Part shown: positions 1 through 10,682 of the stretch, piece by piece
Numbering within the stretch: the stretch's first letter is position 1
Layout: each line of letters starts with the position of its first letter
NCBI GenBank assembly: GCA_001599975.1
Contig: BCIO01000002.1
Span: 3,173,883 to 3,237,882 of the forward strand
Reading direction: 5' to 3'
Length of the DNA: 64,000 nt
Source: Cystobasidiopsis lactophilus
Taxonomy: Eukaryota > Basidiomycota > Agaricostilbomycetes > Agaricostilbales > Chionosphaeraceae
The notes under the pieces: model-generated
Database searches by the model: none
The model's input: only the letters and a program-made list of their open reading frames with translations
Told to the model about the DNA's origin: nothing
Made by a program: the position numbers and the translations under genes

Positions 1-1307
1 CAGCGCCAAGTACCCGTGGTATCTTGGAGGTGTTTCTGCAACATTTGCTGCAGCCTTGACCCACCCTCTCGACCTGGCGAAAGTGCGAATGCAAACCATC
101 AAGAGCCAGAACATGTTCACGGTGCTCTATGTTTCGGTGAAAAAGGATGGAATTCGGAAAGGGGCCTACGCTGGCCTGACAGCCTCCATGCTGCGCCAGA
201 TGACCTGTAGGCTCCTGCTCAAGGCAACCGTGCGCCCGAGCTGACTTGCTGCGCAGACTCGCTCGTTCGTTTCGGCGTCTACGACGAGACTAAAAAGCGC
301 ATGGAGCCCACAGATGGGAGTCACATGCCAGCATGGAAGTTGGCCTTGTGTGCAGGGACAGCGGGAGCAGCAGGAGGGCTGGCGGGCAACCCTGCCGACA
401 TCATCCTGGTCCGGATGACCACAGATGAAGTCAAGCCTGACAAGGACAAGCTGCGCTACAAAAATGCGTAAGCTGTCATTTTCCTACCTACGTCCAAGTC
501 CCAGCTCACGCTGCCCGAATCTCTTAGCATCGATGGGCTTCGGCGGATGGCGAGGGCCGAGGGGCCCAAATCGCTCTTCAGAGGCCTAGGGCCGAATACT
601 TGCAGAGCAATCCTCATGAATATATCGCAGGTAAGGCCTGCTTCAACCATACCAGAGCGCAGCTCTGACCCGAAGGCTAGCTGTCCACATACGACTGGTT
701 CAAGGAAATGCTCCTCGTTAACACTTCAATGCACGAGGGCATTCCTCTACATTTCTGCACTTCAGTGATCAGCGGGTGAGTTCGTCTGCTTTCGTAAGGT
801 GCTCGAATGTGCTAACCCTGGCATAGAACAATCGCAACCACCGTTTGCGCGCCTTTTGACGTTCTCAAGAGCAGGGTGAGCTGCTTTGGGACCACTGTCA
901 TTTGCGGCCATTCACAATATCACTGTCCTGACCAGATAATGAATGCCTCCGGGAAAGAGTCAGCTATAAGCGTAATCAAGCGGTCATTTGCGACCGAAGG
1001 TCCTGGTGGGTTCTATCTCTTATAGCCCTGGCAATTTTCCGCTCGCTGATTCCTGACGACCCTCAGCATGGATGTTCAGAGGCTTCATCCCAGCTTGGGT
1101 GCGGCTAGGGCCAAATGTAGGCTCGTCCGCTCTGCCGCTTACTCAGAATGCTGACGGTGGCGACCTGTAGACGGTGGCCGTGTTTATGATATTCGAGCAA
1201 GTGAGCGCTCCCTTTCCATCATGTGACCCGCAGCCATGCTGAATGTTGTGCAGTTGCGTAACTTAACGGACAACATTAGAGGAACTCCGCATCACAATCC
1301 ACGCTAG
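1..1307 (+). CDS. DIC1: mitochondrial dicarboxylate carrier (5' truncated by window edge)
   Basis: Solute carrier of the inner mitochondrial membrane, most like fungal dicarboxylate carriers that exchange malate/succinate for phosphate. The first visible exon reads YPWYLGGVSATFAAALTHPL, containing the carrier signature P-x-D/E-x-x-K/R as HPLDLAKVRMQ. A second repeat has NPADIILVRM and a third APFDVLKSR, so all three carrier repeats are represented. A motif shared with DIC proteins is QNMF followed by GLTASMLRQMTYS after splicing out the intron near 210-256. Further short introns follow (near 470-525, 631-680 and several to 1250). The last exon starts after the AG at 1252-1253 and ends with a TAG at 1305-1307. 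The start codon lies upstream of the window. Exact substrate is inferred from sequence resemblance only; oxaloacetate or another dicarboxylate is possible. Confidence 0.85.
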
Positions 1308-1673
1308 ACCTCAGTCTCCTGCATTGTAACAATTCTGACCCAATTCGAATGCGACAGCAGACCAGATGTGATAAGCGAGCCTTTAAAGGGGGTGATACAT
1401 TTCACTCGAAATGGTGCTGAGACGTGGATACATGAGGTGGTGCTATGTACAGCTGATGAACAAAGGTCTTGGACAAGACTCTAGGCATATGCAGGCGACG
1501 GAGCCGCGTCTATACTGCTGTAGCATGGTGACTAGAACCAGACTGACTGCGACAGACAACAAGTCGATCGGCCCGGCAAACAAAACAGAAGACGCGAACA
1601 ACGACGGACTCTTCTTGGGTGTGGAGCTGTAAAGGTGTAAGGTGAAGTGCGAACGAAGGGCATTGAAGGGCGG

Positions 1674-4600
1674 CTATAGCGCGGCGTCGCGGACCCTGGC
1701 GTTCAAGACGGCTTCGTAGCAGAACTGATATTGGGCGGCGTTGGCGACCATGCTCATGCGCTGCTCCCGCATCTCGTTGACCACAGCGAAAATGGGATCG
1801 TCGCGGTGGGAAGAAGGCGTCCGCCCGACGCCTGGCGTCCGCTGTTCCGCCGGCGGTGTCTGGACAAGGTCCGACCACGCCCTGTGCGGGTGCGCGGCGT
1901 CGTGGACGCTAGCCGAGCTGACATCGATGTCCATGTCGTCCTTCCCTCCGCGCTTGGATTGGGCCTGGCGCTTTAGAAAGTCGGCCATGACGTCGATCAA
2001 CATGTAGCCTGCAACAAGAAATCAGCGAGGGCTTCTGGGGAGCAAGAGCGAGTTGCTACTTACAGCCTGTCCGGCCCACGCCGGCCGAGCAGTGAACCAG
2101 AATGGGTGGCGGCTTGGCCAACCCATTGCGTTTCATATGCGCTGCGTTGCTAGCGTTGACCTCGTCGATGAGTTGCAAAACCGGCTCGGTCGACGAGGGG
2201 ACGTCAAAATCCGGCCAGCTGGTGAACTGCATGTGGGCAACTTCGCTGGAAGGCTGCTTGGGGTCTTTGGTGTTGGTGATCCGCAGCGCCCTCTTGACGA
2301 GCGACTGGTCCAAAGCGGCCCCTTCACCTGACATGGTCGAGTCCATTGTGGCCGACCTTGAGATGTCCATGTCGGAGAAGAAACTTCCTCCTCCGCCTTC
2401 TGCAGCGCTCGGTGGATTCCTGGCCAAAGGTGACAGAGCCGGCTTCGGCTTTGAAGCTTTGCCGCCGACGCGCTCGACCTTGAAAGGCCCGTATTGGCCG
2501 TCGGCGTAGTATTTGTAGCATTTGTCGCGGCCGCCTTCTTGCAAATGGGTGAGCATGACGATGACGCCAACATTTTCTTGCTGCACCAGCTGGTAGAAGT
2601 CGGCGCACGAGGCCTGAACCGGTCCTTGCGAGGCAATGTACGCCTTGTCGGCGCCGTGGTGGCTGAACGTGATGTGAGACGCATTGATATAGTCCGATTC
2701 GAACTCAGCGTGCCGGCGAAGGCGACAGCGCGTGTGCTCGTACTGTGCACCGCCGATAAAGTCAGCCATCGTTCATAACAAAGGGAAGGGGGAGGCCAAC
2801 GCACAGGAAAGATGTGCTTGTATCTGTTGAGATGCCCCTTCTCCACGCCAGCGGAGATGCTCATTGGGTTATGCTGAACTTCCGCCTTGAAGTCCTGGCT
2901 GACGTTGGCATGCCAGGTCATGACATCCTGCAGCCGCTTTTGCTCTAGCGCTTCGAGCTCGTAGAACTCGGTGGCGACCCGGCGAGCTCGAGCAAGGGGC
3001 GTGCTCTGGATCAAGGTGACCAAAAAGTTGGGGAGGGTGGCCATGACGGAGTCGGACACGGCGGGCAGTTGGAAAGGCTTCAGGTTGGCGATAGAAGTTT
3101 CTTTGTTCAAAATCTGTGGGCGTGCACGGGACCTTTGAGGAACCCTAGTCACCTAAGGGGCGGACAACAGCTCACCTCGTGGTTCTGGCGGATGCTGTCG
3201 AAAAACGGGTTCGCTGCATTACGCGTTTTACTCTGGTTGAGCTCCTGCATGCCCAGTATCAAAAGAGGGCAAAACCGGCGATAAGTACGGCGTTTTGGGA
3301 CGACAGGCGGCAGGGGCATGATAGCGCGTACCGATTTGGAGGCATGCCCTGGTCGTCGGTCCATGTGGTCAAACCCGCTGGTGGAGGCGTTGTGGAACGC
3401 GGCCTGGGGTAAAGATCTAACGTGTAAGATGGGCACAGCAGCCGGGGCTGAGGCGGAGGAGACGGCTGGAAAGCTGTCCGAAGTCGGGGACTCGGCCATT
3501 TTGAGGGCGCCAGAATCGGTGATGGGGAAGTACTGCGAGTCGACGGACGTCTGCGAGGTGGAGCAAGTCGACGCGGTATCTGTTGTGAGGTCCTCTGAGC
3601 TGGAGCCCTGACCATCAGAGGACGGCGAGGTGCCTTTGCGGTTGAGCGGGCCGGCCTCGATGAAAGGGGCCAAGGTGGGCTCCTGCTCTAGGGCATTAAA
3701 CCCGCCCACCAGCCAGTGCAAGCCGCCTTTGAAACCTTCCGCCTCGAACTTGTTCAACAAGCAGTGTAGGGGCGATTCGAACAGCAAGGCGGTCGAGTTT
3801 TGGTCGAGGACGACGAGGTGGGCCAGGCTGCCGTTTTGCGACGCTGCAACGGCGGAGGCCACGCGTTCCCGGTCCCCTGGGTCGGAGAGGGTGGCTGCAA
3901 TCTTGGGCAGCCGGTGGTTCGGGCGGCGGAGCAAAGTGGAGGGCACGCAAATGTTGACCGAGTGCTTCAAGCGGCCGGTGTCAGCCAGAGCAAAGGACGA
4001 GTGGGACCGCAGATCCAAGATCAAGGTGGACGAGGCGGCCTCAAAGTCCAAGAGGAGCTTTTGGAGCTCGGGTGGCAGCAGGCTTTTGAAGCGGTCCGAG
4101 TGGACGGTTCGCGAGGGCCTCGCCGGGCCAACGGGCAGGGTCGACGCCCTGAATGGAGGCGCCACAGCATCGAGCTGCTTGCCTCTGGCCGAGTGGAGGC
4201 TGGAGGGCCTTTTGCCGCCACTGACGTCGCCGGCTAGCTCATCGACCCCGGTTGTGGGTTTGAGGGACAAGCGGTGCACGTAAGGGGTGGCCGCCGTGGT
4301 GCTGCTGCTGTTGCTGGTGCCAAAGGAGGACGAGGACGAGGTCGCGTGGGGTAAGGAGAAGAAGTCGCCCGGCTGCTTGTGCGGCGGAGTCTGGGCTCCG
4401 GATGACGGCGGCGAGGAGCGCTTGCGAGGGGTCAACGAAGGCCCAGGACCAGGCGCTGCGGACGAGCGGATGGAGAGGGCCGGGGAGGAGGAGCCGCGGT
4501 GGGCGGTGAAGAGGCCGCCGTGGTCCGGGCCAAACCGCGAGGCGAGGGCGTCAGCAAAGCTCATCTCGGGTCCCAAGGCCGCTGGCGCCGGTCCGATGAC

Positions 4601-4759
4601 CGGCCCTCTGTTCTCTTGCTGCTGCAAACCAGGCGAGAAGAACGGGCTCTTGCCGGGCGCCAAACCGGGCGACTGGGTGGGCGGCAGCACGAAGTAATTG
4701 GTCGTCACGCCGGCGCCGCTGTTGCCCAAGTTGAGGCGCTTGGGCGATGGCCGGTCCAT
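1674..4759 (-). CDS. rhodanese/Cdc25-like domain + protein tyrosine phosphatase
   Basis: Multi-exon phosphatase of about 960 residues, comparable with S. pombe Pyp1/Pyp2 and S. cerevisiae Ptp2/Ptp3, which dephosphorylate stress MAP kinases. The N-terminal half is Ser/Pro-rich, then a rhodanese-like fold (LILDLRSHSSFALADTGRLK, about residue 250) and the conserved linker NPFFDSIRQN. The catalytic domain has RYKHIFPYEHTR joined across the 2743-2804 intron, SDYINASHI, the WPD loop (SWPDFD) and the catalytic loop HCSAGVGRTGC, whose Cys codon is split by the 2009-2063 intron. Clear introns: 2009-2063, 2743-2804 and 3114-3175; another is possible near 3260-3345, where an in-frame alternative also reads through. 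I chose the ATG at 4759 because a consensus intron (4768-4824) lies just upstream and appears to interrupt the 5' UTR. All catalytic residues are present. The MAP-kinase role is family inference. Confidence 0.9.
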
Positions 4760-5340
4760 GTCAAAAGCTGCATTCTCGGAGTGATGAATGACGTTGCAAG
4801 GCGCAGGATGAGTCAAGAGCTTACCTGGCGAGAGGCAAAGGCCTATTGGGCAATGGCCGAGAAATTAAGCTTCTTACTGAGCCTTGCCCGGAGAAGGAAG
4901 TGGCAGGCTTTAGGGGCTCTAAGGATGCTATCTGGTCAGAGAAGGCATCGCCGATGTGGCGTCAACGCTTGCTGGGCTCTGGCTCGCTATAACGTGGCGT
5001 TGTTGGCACTCCGAAAATGTTGTTCGAGGGCCGGGACCTGTTTTATTGTTTGAACAAGACAACGAGGGTGCTCGCCAATGGTCGTCGCTCGCAGAGAAAG
5101 GTCTGCTCGAAGGCCAATGGCAATGATGAGTGGTGGTTCGAGGGCTAGACTAGAGCGAATGACCACGACGATGACATCTGCGCATCCGGTAACTATCCGG
5201 TAGCCGGCGCCCCCGACCTCCATGCTTTCGTAAACGGACATACTGCTGGATTGGCTTAACCCAGATGCCAAGCTTGAGCTTCGGCTTTGTTGCCGCCCTG
5301 CACTTGAACCGCCATCCCAGTGCCCAGATAATGCACACCT
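4760..5340. promoter_or_regulatory. divergent promoter region with a 5'-UTR intron
   Basis: Spacer between the divergent phosphatase (minus) and Sel1-repeat (plus) genes. On the minus strand a consensus intron, GTAAGC at 4824 to GCAG at 4768 (57 bases), sits directly upstream of the chosen phosphatase start, so the phosphatase leader is probably spliced. No convincing TATA box or coding region was seen in the rest. Confidence 0.45.
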
Positions 5341-7377
5341 ATGGCACTGACGATGCAGCAGCGGCCTGATTCCGCGTTCAGCAGCACATCGACGTCCTTA
5401 GACGGGCCTTTCCACTATTCCGTCCGTGTCCCTTTGGGCTGCCCCTTTCAAACAAACATTCCAGCTAAACCCAGTGTGTTGCATCACAGAACTACGCAGG
5501 AGGGCACCAAGAGGAGCACCAGCAACAGCAGGCAGAGCGCAAGGCGTCCAGGAACTTTTCCAGGCCATTGCGCAAGGACAGGCAGCCCATTGTTTCCGTC
5601 TCGGCGCCCACTTGGCCGGCCTCCTACGAGTCCAGCGACGGCCACCTGACCGCTGGGGACTCCCACGACCTCCACCGCTCCCTCTCCGTCTCCAGCCAGG
5701 ACACCAGGCCCGGCTCGCCCTCCTCTGCCACCTCCGACTCGAGCCACCACATCCACCCCGGCTCCGTCCCCGCCCCTTACCACTACTACGCCGACCACCG
5801 CCACCCGTATGCCTCCACGAGCAGCTCGCCCTGGCCGCCCCAGGGAGGCTGGTCCGCAGGAGGCCACCAGGACGAGCAGGAGCACCTTGAAACGCCAACG
5901 CCAGCTGCGGCTTTTGACCATCCTCATTCTCCGGCGGAGGCAGCAGCAAGCCGCGGTCCTGGCAGCAGTCACCTCGGTCGCGACAGCAAGCACGGCTGGA
6001 AGTCGTTCTTCCAGAGCGGGAGCAGCAGCAAGCGCAAGTCGGCAGCCTCGTCGGCGTACGACGACGACCACTTGAACGCTGGCCCACCGCCGCAGGATGA
6101 CGAGGAGGAGGACCAGCTGTTGATGCAGGAGAACGAGCTGCAGCGGAGGCACAAGCGGCACGAGAAGGCCGTCAACCGCCTCTCCCAAATGGTCGAGCCC
6201 CAGCCTTTGCCGCCGCGCTTCAAGCTGGCGCCTGCACCAAATACCAGGCCGCCGTCGCCGCCAAGATATAACCAGCAGGACTTTGAACTGCTGGCGTCAC
6301 CTAAAGCGAAGGACGAGGCGGGTGGCGCCCAGGGGCTGCAAAGGACGCCGTCTGTTTACTCCAACTACTCGATCTACTCCCTCCCACCGAACGACTCCCG
6401 CTCCAACACCCCCGCGCCGCTCCAGCTCAGCTTTGACGCAGACACCAAGCCGCGCTCCTCCTCCCTCCCCAACTCCCCAGTCCTGCCCGAGTTTGGCTCC
6501 TCCGTCCATCACGGCCCCGTCGGCACTTTTGCAAAGACGACCAAGTCGGTCAAGATGTCGGCCAAGCAGAAACACCAGCTGCAACAACAGCAACAGCAAG
6601 CGGAAGAGCTCGCACAAGAGACGGACCAGGCAACCAGGTGGCTGCAAATGGGCATCCAAGAGCACGAGGCCGGCAACTTGGCCCGCGCCACCTCCCACTT
6701 CCAGCAGGCCGCCCAAGCTGGCAACACCCAGGCCATGCTCCTGTTCGGCTTGGCGCTAAGGCATGGGTGGGGGTGCGCAGCGTCGCCGGAGAACGAGCGG
6801 AAAGGCTTCACCTGGCTCCAGCGTGCGGCGGAAAGCGTCGTAGCCGACTTGGACGAGACCGTCCAGCGAGGCGAGCTAAGCGGCACAGACCAAGAGCAGG
6901 CGGCCGTGGCAGCCAAAGTGGGTTTTTCGTTGCGACTTGATCGCTTGTATATGATTCTGACGTGTTGCGACTCGCAGAGTGAGCTGGTCTTGTCCATCTA
7001 CGAGCTGGGGCAATGCTTTCGGCGAGGATGGGGAACGAAGAAGAACAAGCTGCTTGTGCGTTTTCCGCGGGTTTTGCCACTTCCCGTTTTCAAAGCTGAC
7101 AAGTGTGACTCGCAGGCGATATCGTACTTTGAGCTGGCCGCAAAACTCGGGGATGGCGACGCAGCGCAAGAGCTCGGCTTCCTGTTCAACAAAGGCTGCA
7201 AAGGCCAAAAGCGGGACAAGAAGAAGGCGGCGCATTACTACCGCATGGCTTCGCGCGCTGGCGCTCTAGACGAGTTTGGCATGACCTGGGTGCGTCCTTC
7301 TCTCCCCTCTTGACGTGTTCTGGTCTGAGAGCCAGATTTTGGGTGGGCAGATATGGAAAGAGAAGTACGACGACTAG
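5341..7377 (+). CDS. Sel1-repeat (HCP-like) protein
   Basis: Protein of about 600 residues with a long Ser/Pro/Gln-rich N-terminal half and C-terminal Sel1/TPR-like repeats, resembling fungal Skt5/Dsf2-type adaptors, some of which activate chitin synthase. Sel1 units are visible in ARATSHFQQAAQAGNTQAM, ELGQCFRRGWG and ISYFELAAKLGDGDAAQELG, ending in the family-typical tail W-IWKEKYDD. The first exon (ATG 5341) joins through the 5422-5489 intron to NYAGGHQEEH and on into the main frame. Later introns: 6918-6977, 7056-7115 and 7290-7350; the last joins TGG to ATATGG and gives the tail before the TAG at 7375-7377. A Q-rich run lies near 6580-6600. Introns 6918-6977 and 7056-7115 are both 60 bases, stop-free and frame-preserving (see findings). 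Which Skt5-like subfamily it belongs to is uncertain. Confidence 0.85.
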
Positions 7378-7519
7378 ACGCACAGCTCTCAACTTAGACG
7401 GACTCCGATTGTTCTGAAATGTAAATTGTTACATTATCGTTCATGTAATCTGACCCTCCCTGCGATTGACTCTCAGTCGAGGAACTAAAGGGGCGGGCTG
7501 TGGGTTGAGAATGCAACCG

Positions 7520-8025
7520 TCAATCCGTTTTGCTTTTGCAAATTCCCTTGCGATATGGCAGCCACCTGGACATTAAGAGACTAATGACCACTCCAACAAA
7601 GACTCCGATGCGGCCCCCCGACACCGACGACTCTATCGCCACCTCGACGTTGTGATGTCCAGCTCGGACGAAGTCGCCCGCCAAATTACCACCACCGACC
7701 CACCATCCCACCCATTTGCCTCCTTCGTTGCAGATCAGAGCGCAGAGAATCATCGTCAACACTTGCTCTCGCCCTCCCTGCTCAAAAAGAGGCGATCAGA
7801 AGAATGCCCTTTAAGCTTTTGGACGAGGACAAGGAAACGCACAATGCGCGCTTGCAAGTTCTCTATTAGCTCATCCTTCTGCTTGTCCAAGTCTTGCACG
7901 GCAGCATCGACTTGGGCCTGAATTCCAACGGCTTGCCCAGAGAGCGCAGTTTGGACCGCAAGAGCCACTTCAGTTTTGAGAGTCTGCAGCTGCTCGGCGG
8001 TAAAGCCGGACTGCTCGAGTGCCAT
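7520..8025 (-). CDS. small unknown protein, coiled coil plus C-terminal membrane segment
   Basis: Not recognised. The best model starts at ATG 8025 (MALEQSGFTAEQLQTLKTEV), continues as a helical, Gln/Asp/Glu-rich segment (VQDLDKQKDELIENLQARI), and splices from GTGCGT after Ile to an AG before GGREQVLTMI. This keeps frame into a second exon with a hydrophobic segment (GRIGVFVGVVISLLMSRW) and a basic tail ending at 7520. The predicted protein is about 145 residues, possibly a tail-anchored membrane protein. The second exon is Gly/Trp-rich and may hold a further intron. It lies tail-to-tail with the Sel1-repeat gene (142 bases apart) and head-to-head with aquaglyceroporin 1. Reading frame, phase and splice sites support a gene, but no family match backs it. 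Confidence 0.5.
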
Positions 8026-8500
8026 GGCAAGTCGTCTAGAAAGAGTCCAGCTCTTTTTATTTTGAGGAGTCGACCAACAGAGGCAGTGATCGTTGTTCAA
8101 AGAAGACAGGCACATTGCTAGCACGGAGTTTGCATTACATAGGAGGCAACTGGGCCGTGCTGTGGCGTCGGAGCAAGATCTTTGAAGGCATCTGACAGAA
8201 CGAGTGCGCACAGAAAGCAGCAACAGGCCAACGGGGGCCAGGCCGAAGCTCGGCAGCCAGCCATGTGCGGAGCCCCAGCTTTCTGAGCGTCATCGCCATC
8301 ATTGATCCCCGCGAGCGTGGTGATAGCCTGACCTCCAAAGCAAGGAAAAAAGGTTGCTCCTGCTCTCTGACAAAGTGTCCGGCCGCCCCCGCAACACAGC
8401 ACATTGATTGCGTATTTGGCTTCGAAATTTTGGGTGGTTGCTGATCCGCGTGCCTCTTGCTCCTTCTACCCCAACCACCTTCTGAAAGCTGCAACCCAAG
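8026..8500. other. intergenic, divergent promoter region
   Basis: Spacer between the small minus-strand gene and aquaglyceroporin 1. Open frames here are short and lack splice or family support. The stretch 8450-8475 is CT-rich, as is common ahead of fungal start codons. Nothing else was recognised. Confidence 0.35.
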
Positions 8501-10303
8501 ATGTCTGAACTGCGACACAGACCCACCTCAGAGCTGGAGATCGGCTGTGAGTCTTGCAGGGTTGACCTGAAATAGACATCGCTGATCGTCATAATCAGTG
8601 ACCGATGTCCTTCGAAGGTGAGCGCTGTGGAAAGTGGCTGTGCTTAAAGAGTGCCTGAACATCGAGGCGGACAGACATCCAACAGTGCACTTGAAAGCGG
8701 AGCACGCCCAAGCCGTGCCATCCTGGTTTTTGGCAGTGGAACGCCATCGACCAAAGATCTTAAGAGAGCTACTCGCGGAGGGCATGGGTGTCTTCTGCTA
8801 CGTAAGCTCTCGTCCATGGGTGCTCGGATGTTCCTGACGGGGGCATTGACGCAGGTGTACTGCGGCGTCGCGGCGCTGGCCAGCTTTACCATCACAAACG
8901 CAGAGCTTGCCCAAGGCGGCCCACCAGGTGAGGCAATCCATGTTTGCGAACGAGAGGTGCCGAGTGTTGACGCTGGAGCGATCAGGATTTGGAAGCCTTT
9001 TAAATGTCGCCTTCGGTTTTGCATTGGGTGAGTGTTGAAAGATGCTGGCCACGGAAAGCATGCCCAAACTGAAACACTCTTGCAGGTATCAGCTTTGCCA
9101 TCATTTTCTGTGCTGGAACGTCGGGCGGTCACTTCAATGTGAGTCGAGCGCCGTCCCACCCAAGTGTTGAGCTGAGTGGCGTCCACTCGCAGCCGGCCAT
9201 CACCATCGTCTTCACACTCTACCAAGGTTTTAACTGGCGCAAAGGTGGGCACGATGTGCAGCAAAGCTCTGGGTGATGTACTGACTGAGGTATTGGCAGC
9301 CATCCTCTACATCATCGCTCAAATCGCTGGAGCTTTCTTCGCTTGTCTGCTGGTTTACGCACAGTGGTATCAGCCAATCAAGATGTACGAAGCCGCATTG
9401 CTGGCCGCCGGTGAACCACTGATCAGCGCCACGGGTGTGGGTGATGCCTTCCCCATTTCCCCATCTGACGGTGCTGAGGGGCGCGAGATACGAAGCCTGC
9501 CGGTATCTTTGTTGCCATTCCATTGCCGACACAAACCAACGGCTGGTTGTTCGCCACTGAATTCTTCGCCGATGGTTTGATTGCCTTCTGCATCTGGGGC
9601 GCACTGGACCCCAACAACGTGAGCTAACACCTACGTCCGCATGCACAGATAGCTGACATCCAGTCAATCCGCAGCCATTCGTTGCGCCCACATCAGCTCG
9701 TGAGTCTCCTATATCGCGCGTCGGGCAAAGTTCCGCTTGCCAGAGTCTGGAGCTGATGTGCGGATTTGAACAGCGTTCATCATCGGGTTCTCCTACTTCG
9801 TCATGATCCAAGGCTTTGGTGCCAACACCTTGGCGTGAGTTGCGCAAAAAACCTCCGAGGAGGCATGGCTGATGAGGCAAGACAGGACGAACACCGCTCG
9901 TGATCTCGGCGCTCGCATGATGGCGGCTTGCTTCTGGGGCAAAGGCGTCTTCACGGTCTCCAATGGCTATGCAGCAATCGCCAGTCTCACCAACATACCC
10001 GCAACCTTGCTCGGTGTCACCTTTTATCAGCTGTGAGCTTGGACATGTCTGCCTTCGCAAGAGATCTGATGTAGAATATGCAGAGTCATGGGCGACGCCA
10101 CCAAATTGGTCAAGTCCGGCAAGGCGCTGCCTCTCGAGGTGCACACGGCGCTCCAGAAACAGCGCACCAAAGGGGAGGAAGACTGCGACTTCGAGCGCCT
10201 ATTGCGCGAACATCCTGAGAAGCGCGCCGCCCTGCTCGATTCGAACCCAAGCAAAGACTTCGACCGCATTCGGAGCAACGAATCGCAGGCCACGAGGGTG
10301 TGA
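8501..10303 (+). CDS. aquaglyceroporin (MIP family), upstream tandem copy
   Basis: Membrane channel for glycerol, water and similar small solutes at the plasma membrane. It is spread over about ten small exons. Recognisable parts in order: a cytosolic start MSELRHRPTSELEIG; ERHRPKILRELLAEGMGVF entering helix 1; the first pore motif SGGHFN-PAIT, with an intron between Asn and Pro; GWLFATEFFADGLIAF; the second pore motif NTARDLGARM, in which Pro of NPA is Thr; then SLTNIPATLLGVTFYQL and a charged C-terminal tail ending ESQATRV. The R of the selectivity filter (ARD) is kept. Non-canonical second NPA boxes are known in fungal aquaglyceroporins such as Fps1. Exons 2-3 (8550-8700) are not resolved. 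It is followed in tandem by a diverged paralogue with the same architecture. Confidence 0.85.
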
Positions 10304-10682
10304 AAGTATCGCCAAATCCTTAATGAAACCATGAAATGTAAATATTGACTTCTCCATGCGCGCTCAACAAGATCCTATCAGCGGAAAGCAGAGTGCCAGC
10401 AGCGTCGAGCAGCATGGCAGTTCGGTTAGGTTTTTGGCGGTGGCGGCACGTCGGTCCCAAATTTATGCGCCTCGGCAAGCTGCTAAATTCTTCAAAGTGT
10501 CATTTCCAGCTGCTTTTGGCGCCATACAACCTTCGGCTGCCACTATGAACCTGGTATTGATTGACTGTTGACGCCAAAACGCATTCGAGAGCCCGCCGGC
10601 GTCATTTGTTGCTCTGCCAAAATTTTCGGCGCGCATCAGAGTTGGGCCCCACGTTCAGCACATCATTGACGCGTAGGCAACA
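10304..10682. other. intergenic between the tandem aquaglyceroporins
   Basis: About 380 bases holding the terminator of copy 1 and the promoter of copy 2. No coding or obvious regulatory motif was recognised. Confidence 0.35.

Noticed and set aside
2133-3152. 339-codon minus-strand frame
   Set aside because: Only its first 100 codons are a phosphatase exon; the rest is the exon 3 region read in the wrong frame after the intron.
5484-6188. 234-codon minus-strand frame, Arg/Gly/Val-rich
   Set aside because: Antisense to the Ser/Pro-rich start of the Sel1-repeat gene; a GC-bias shadow.
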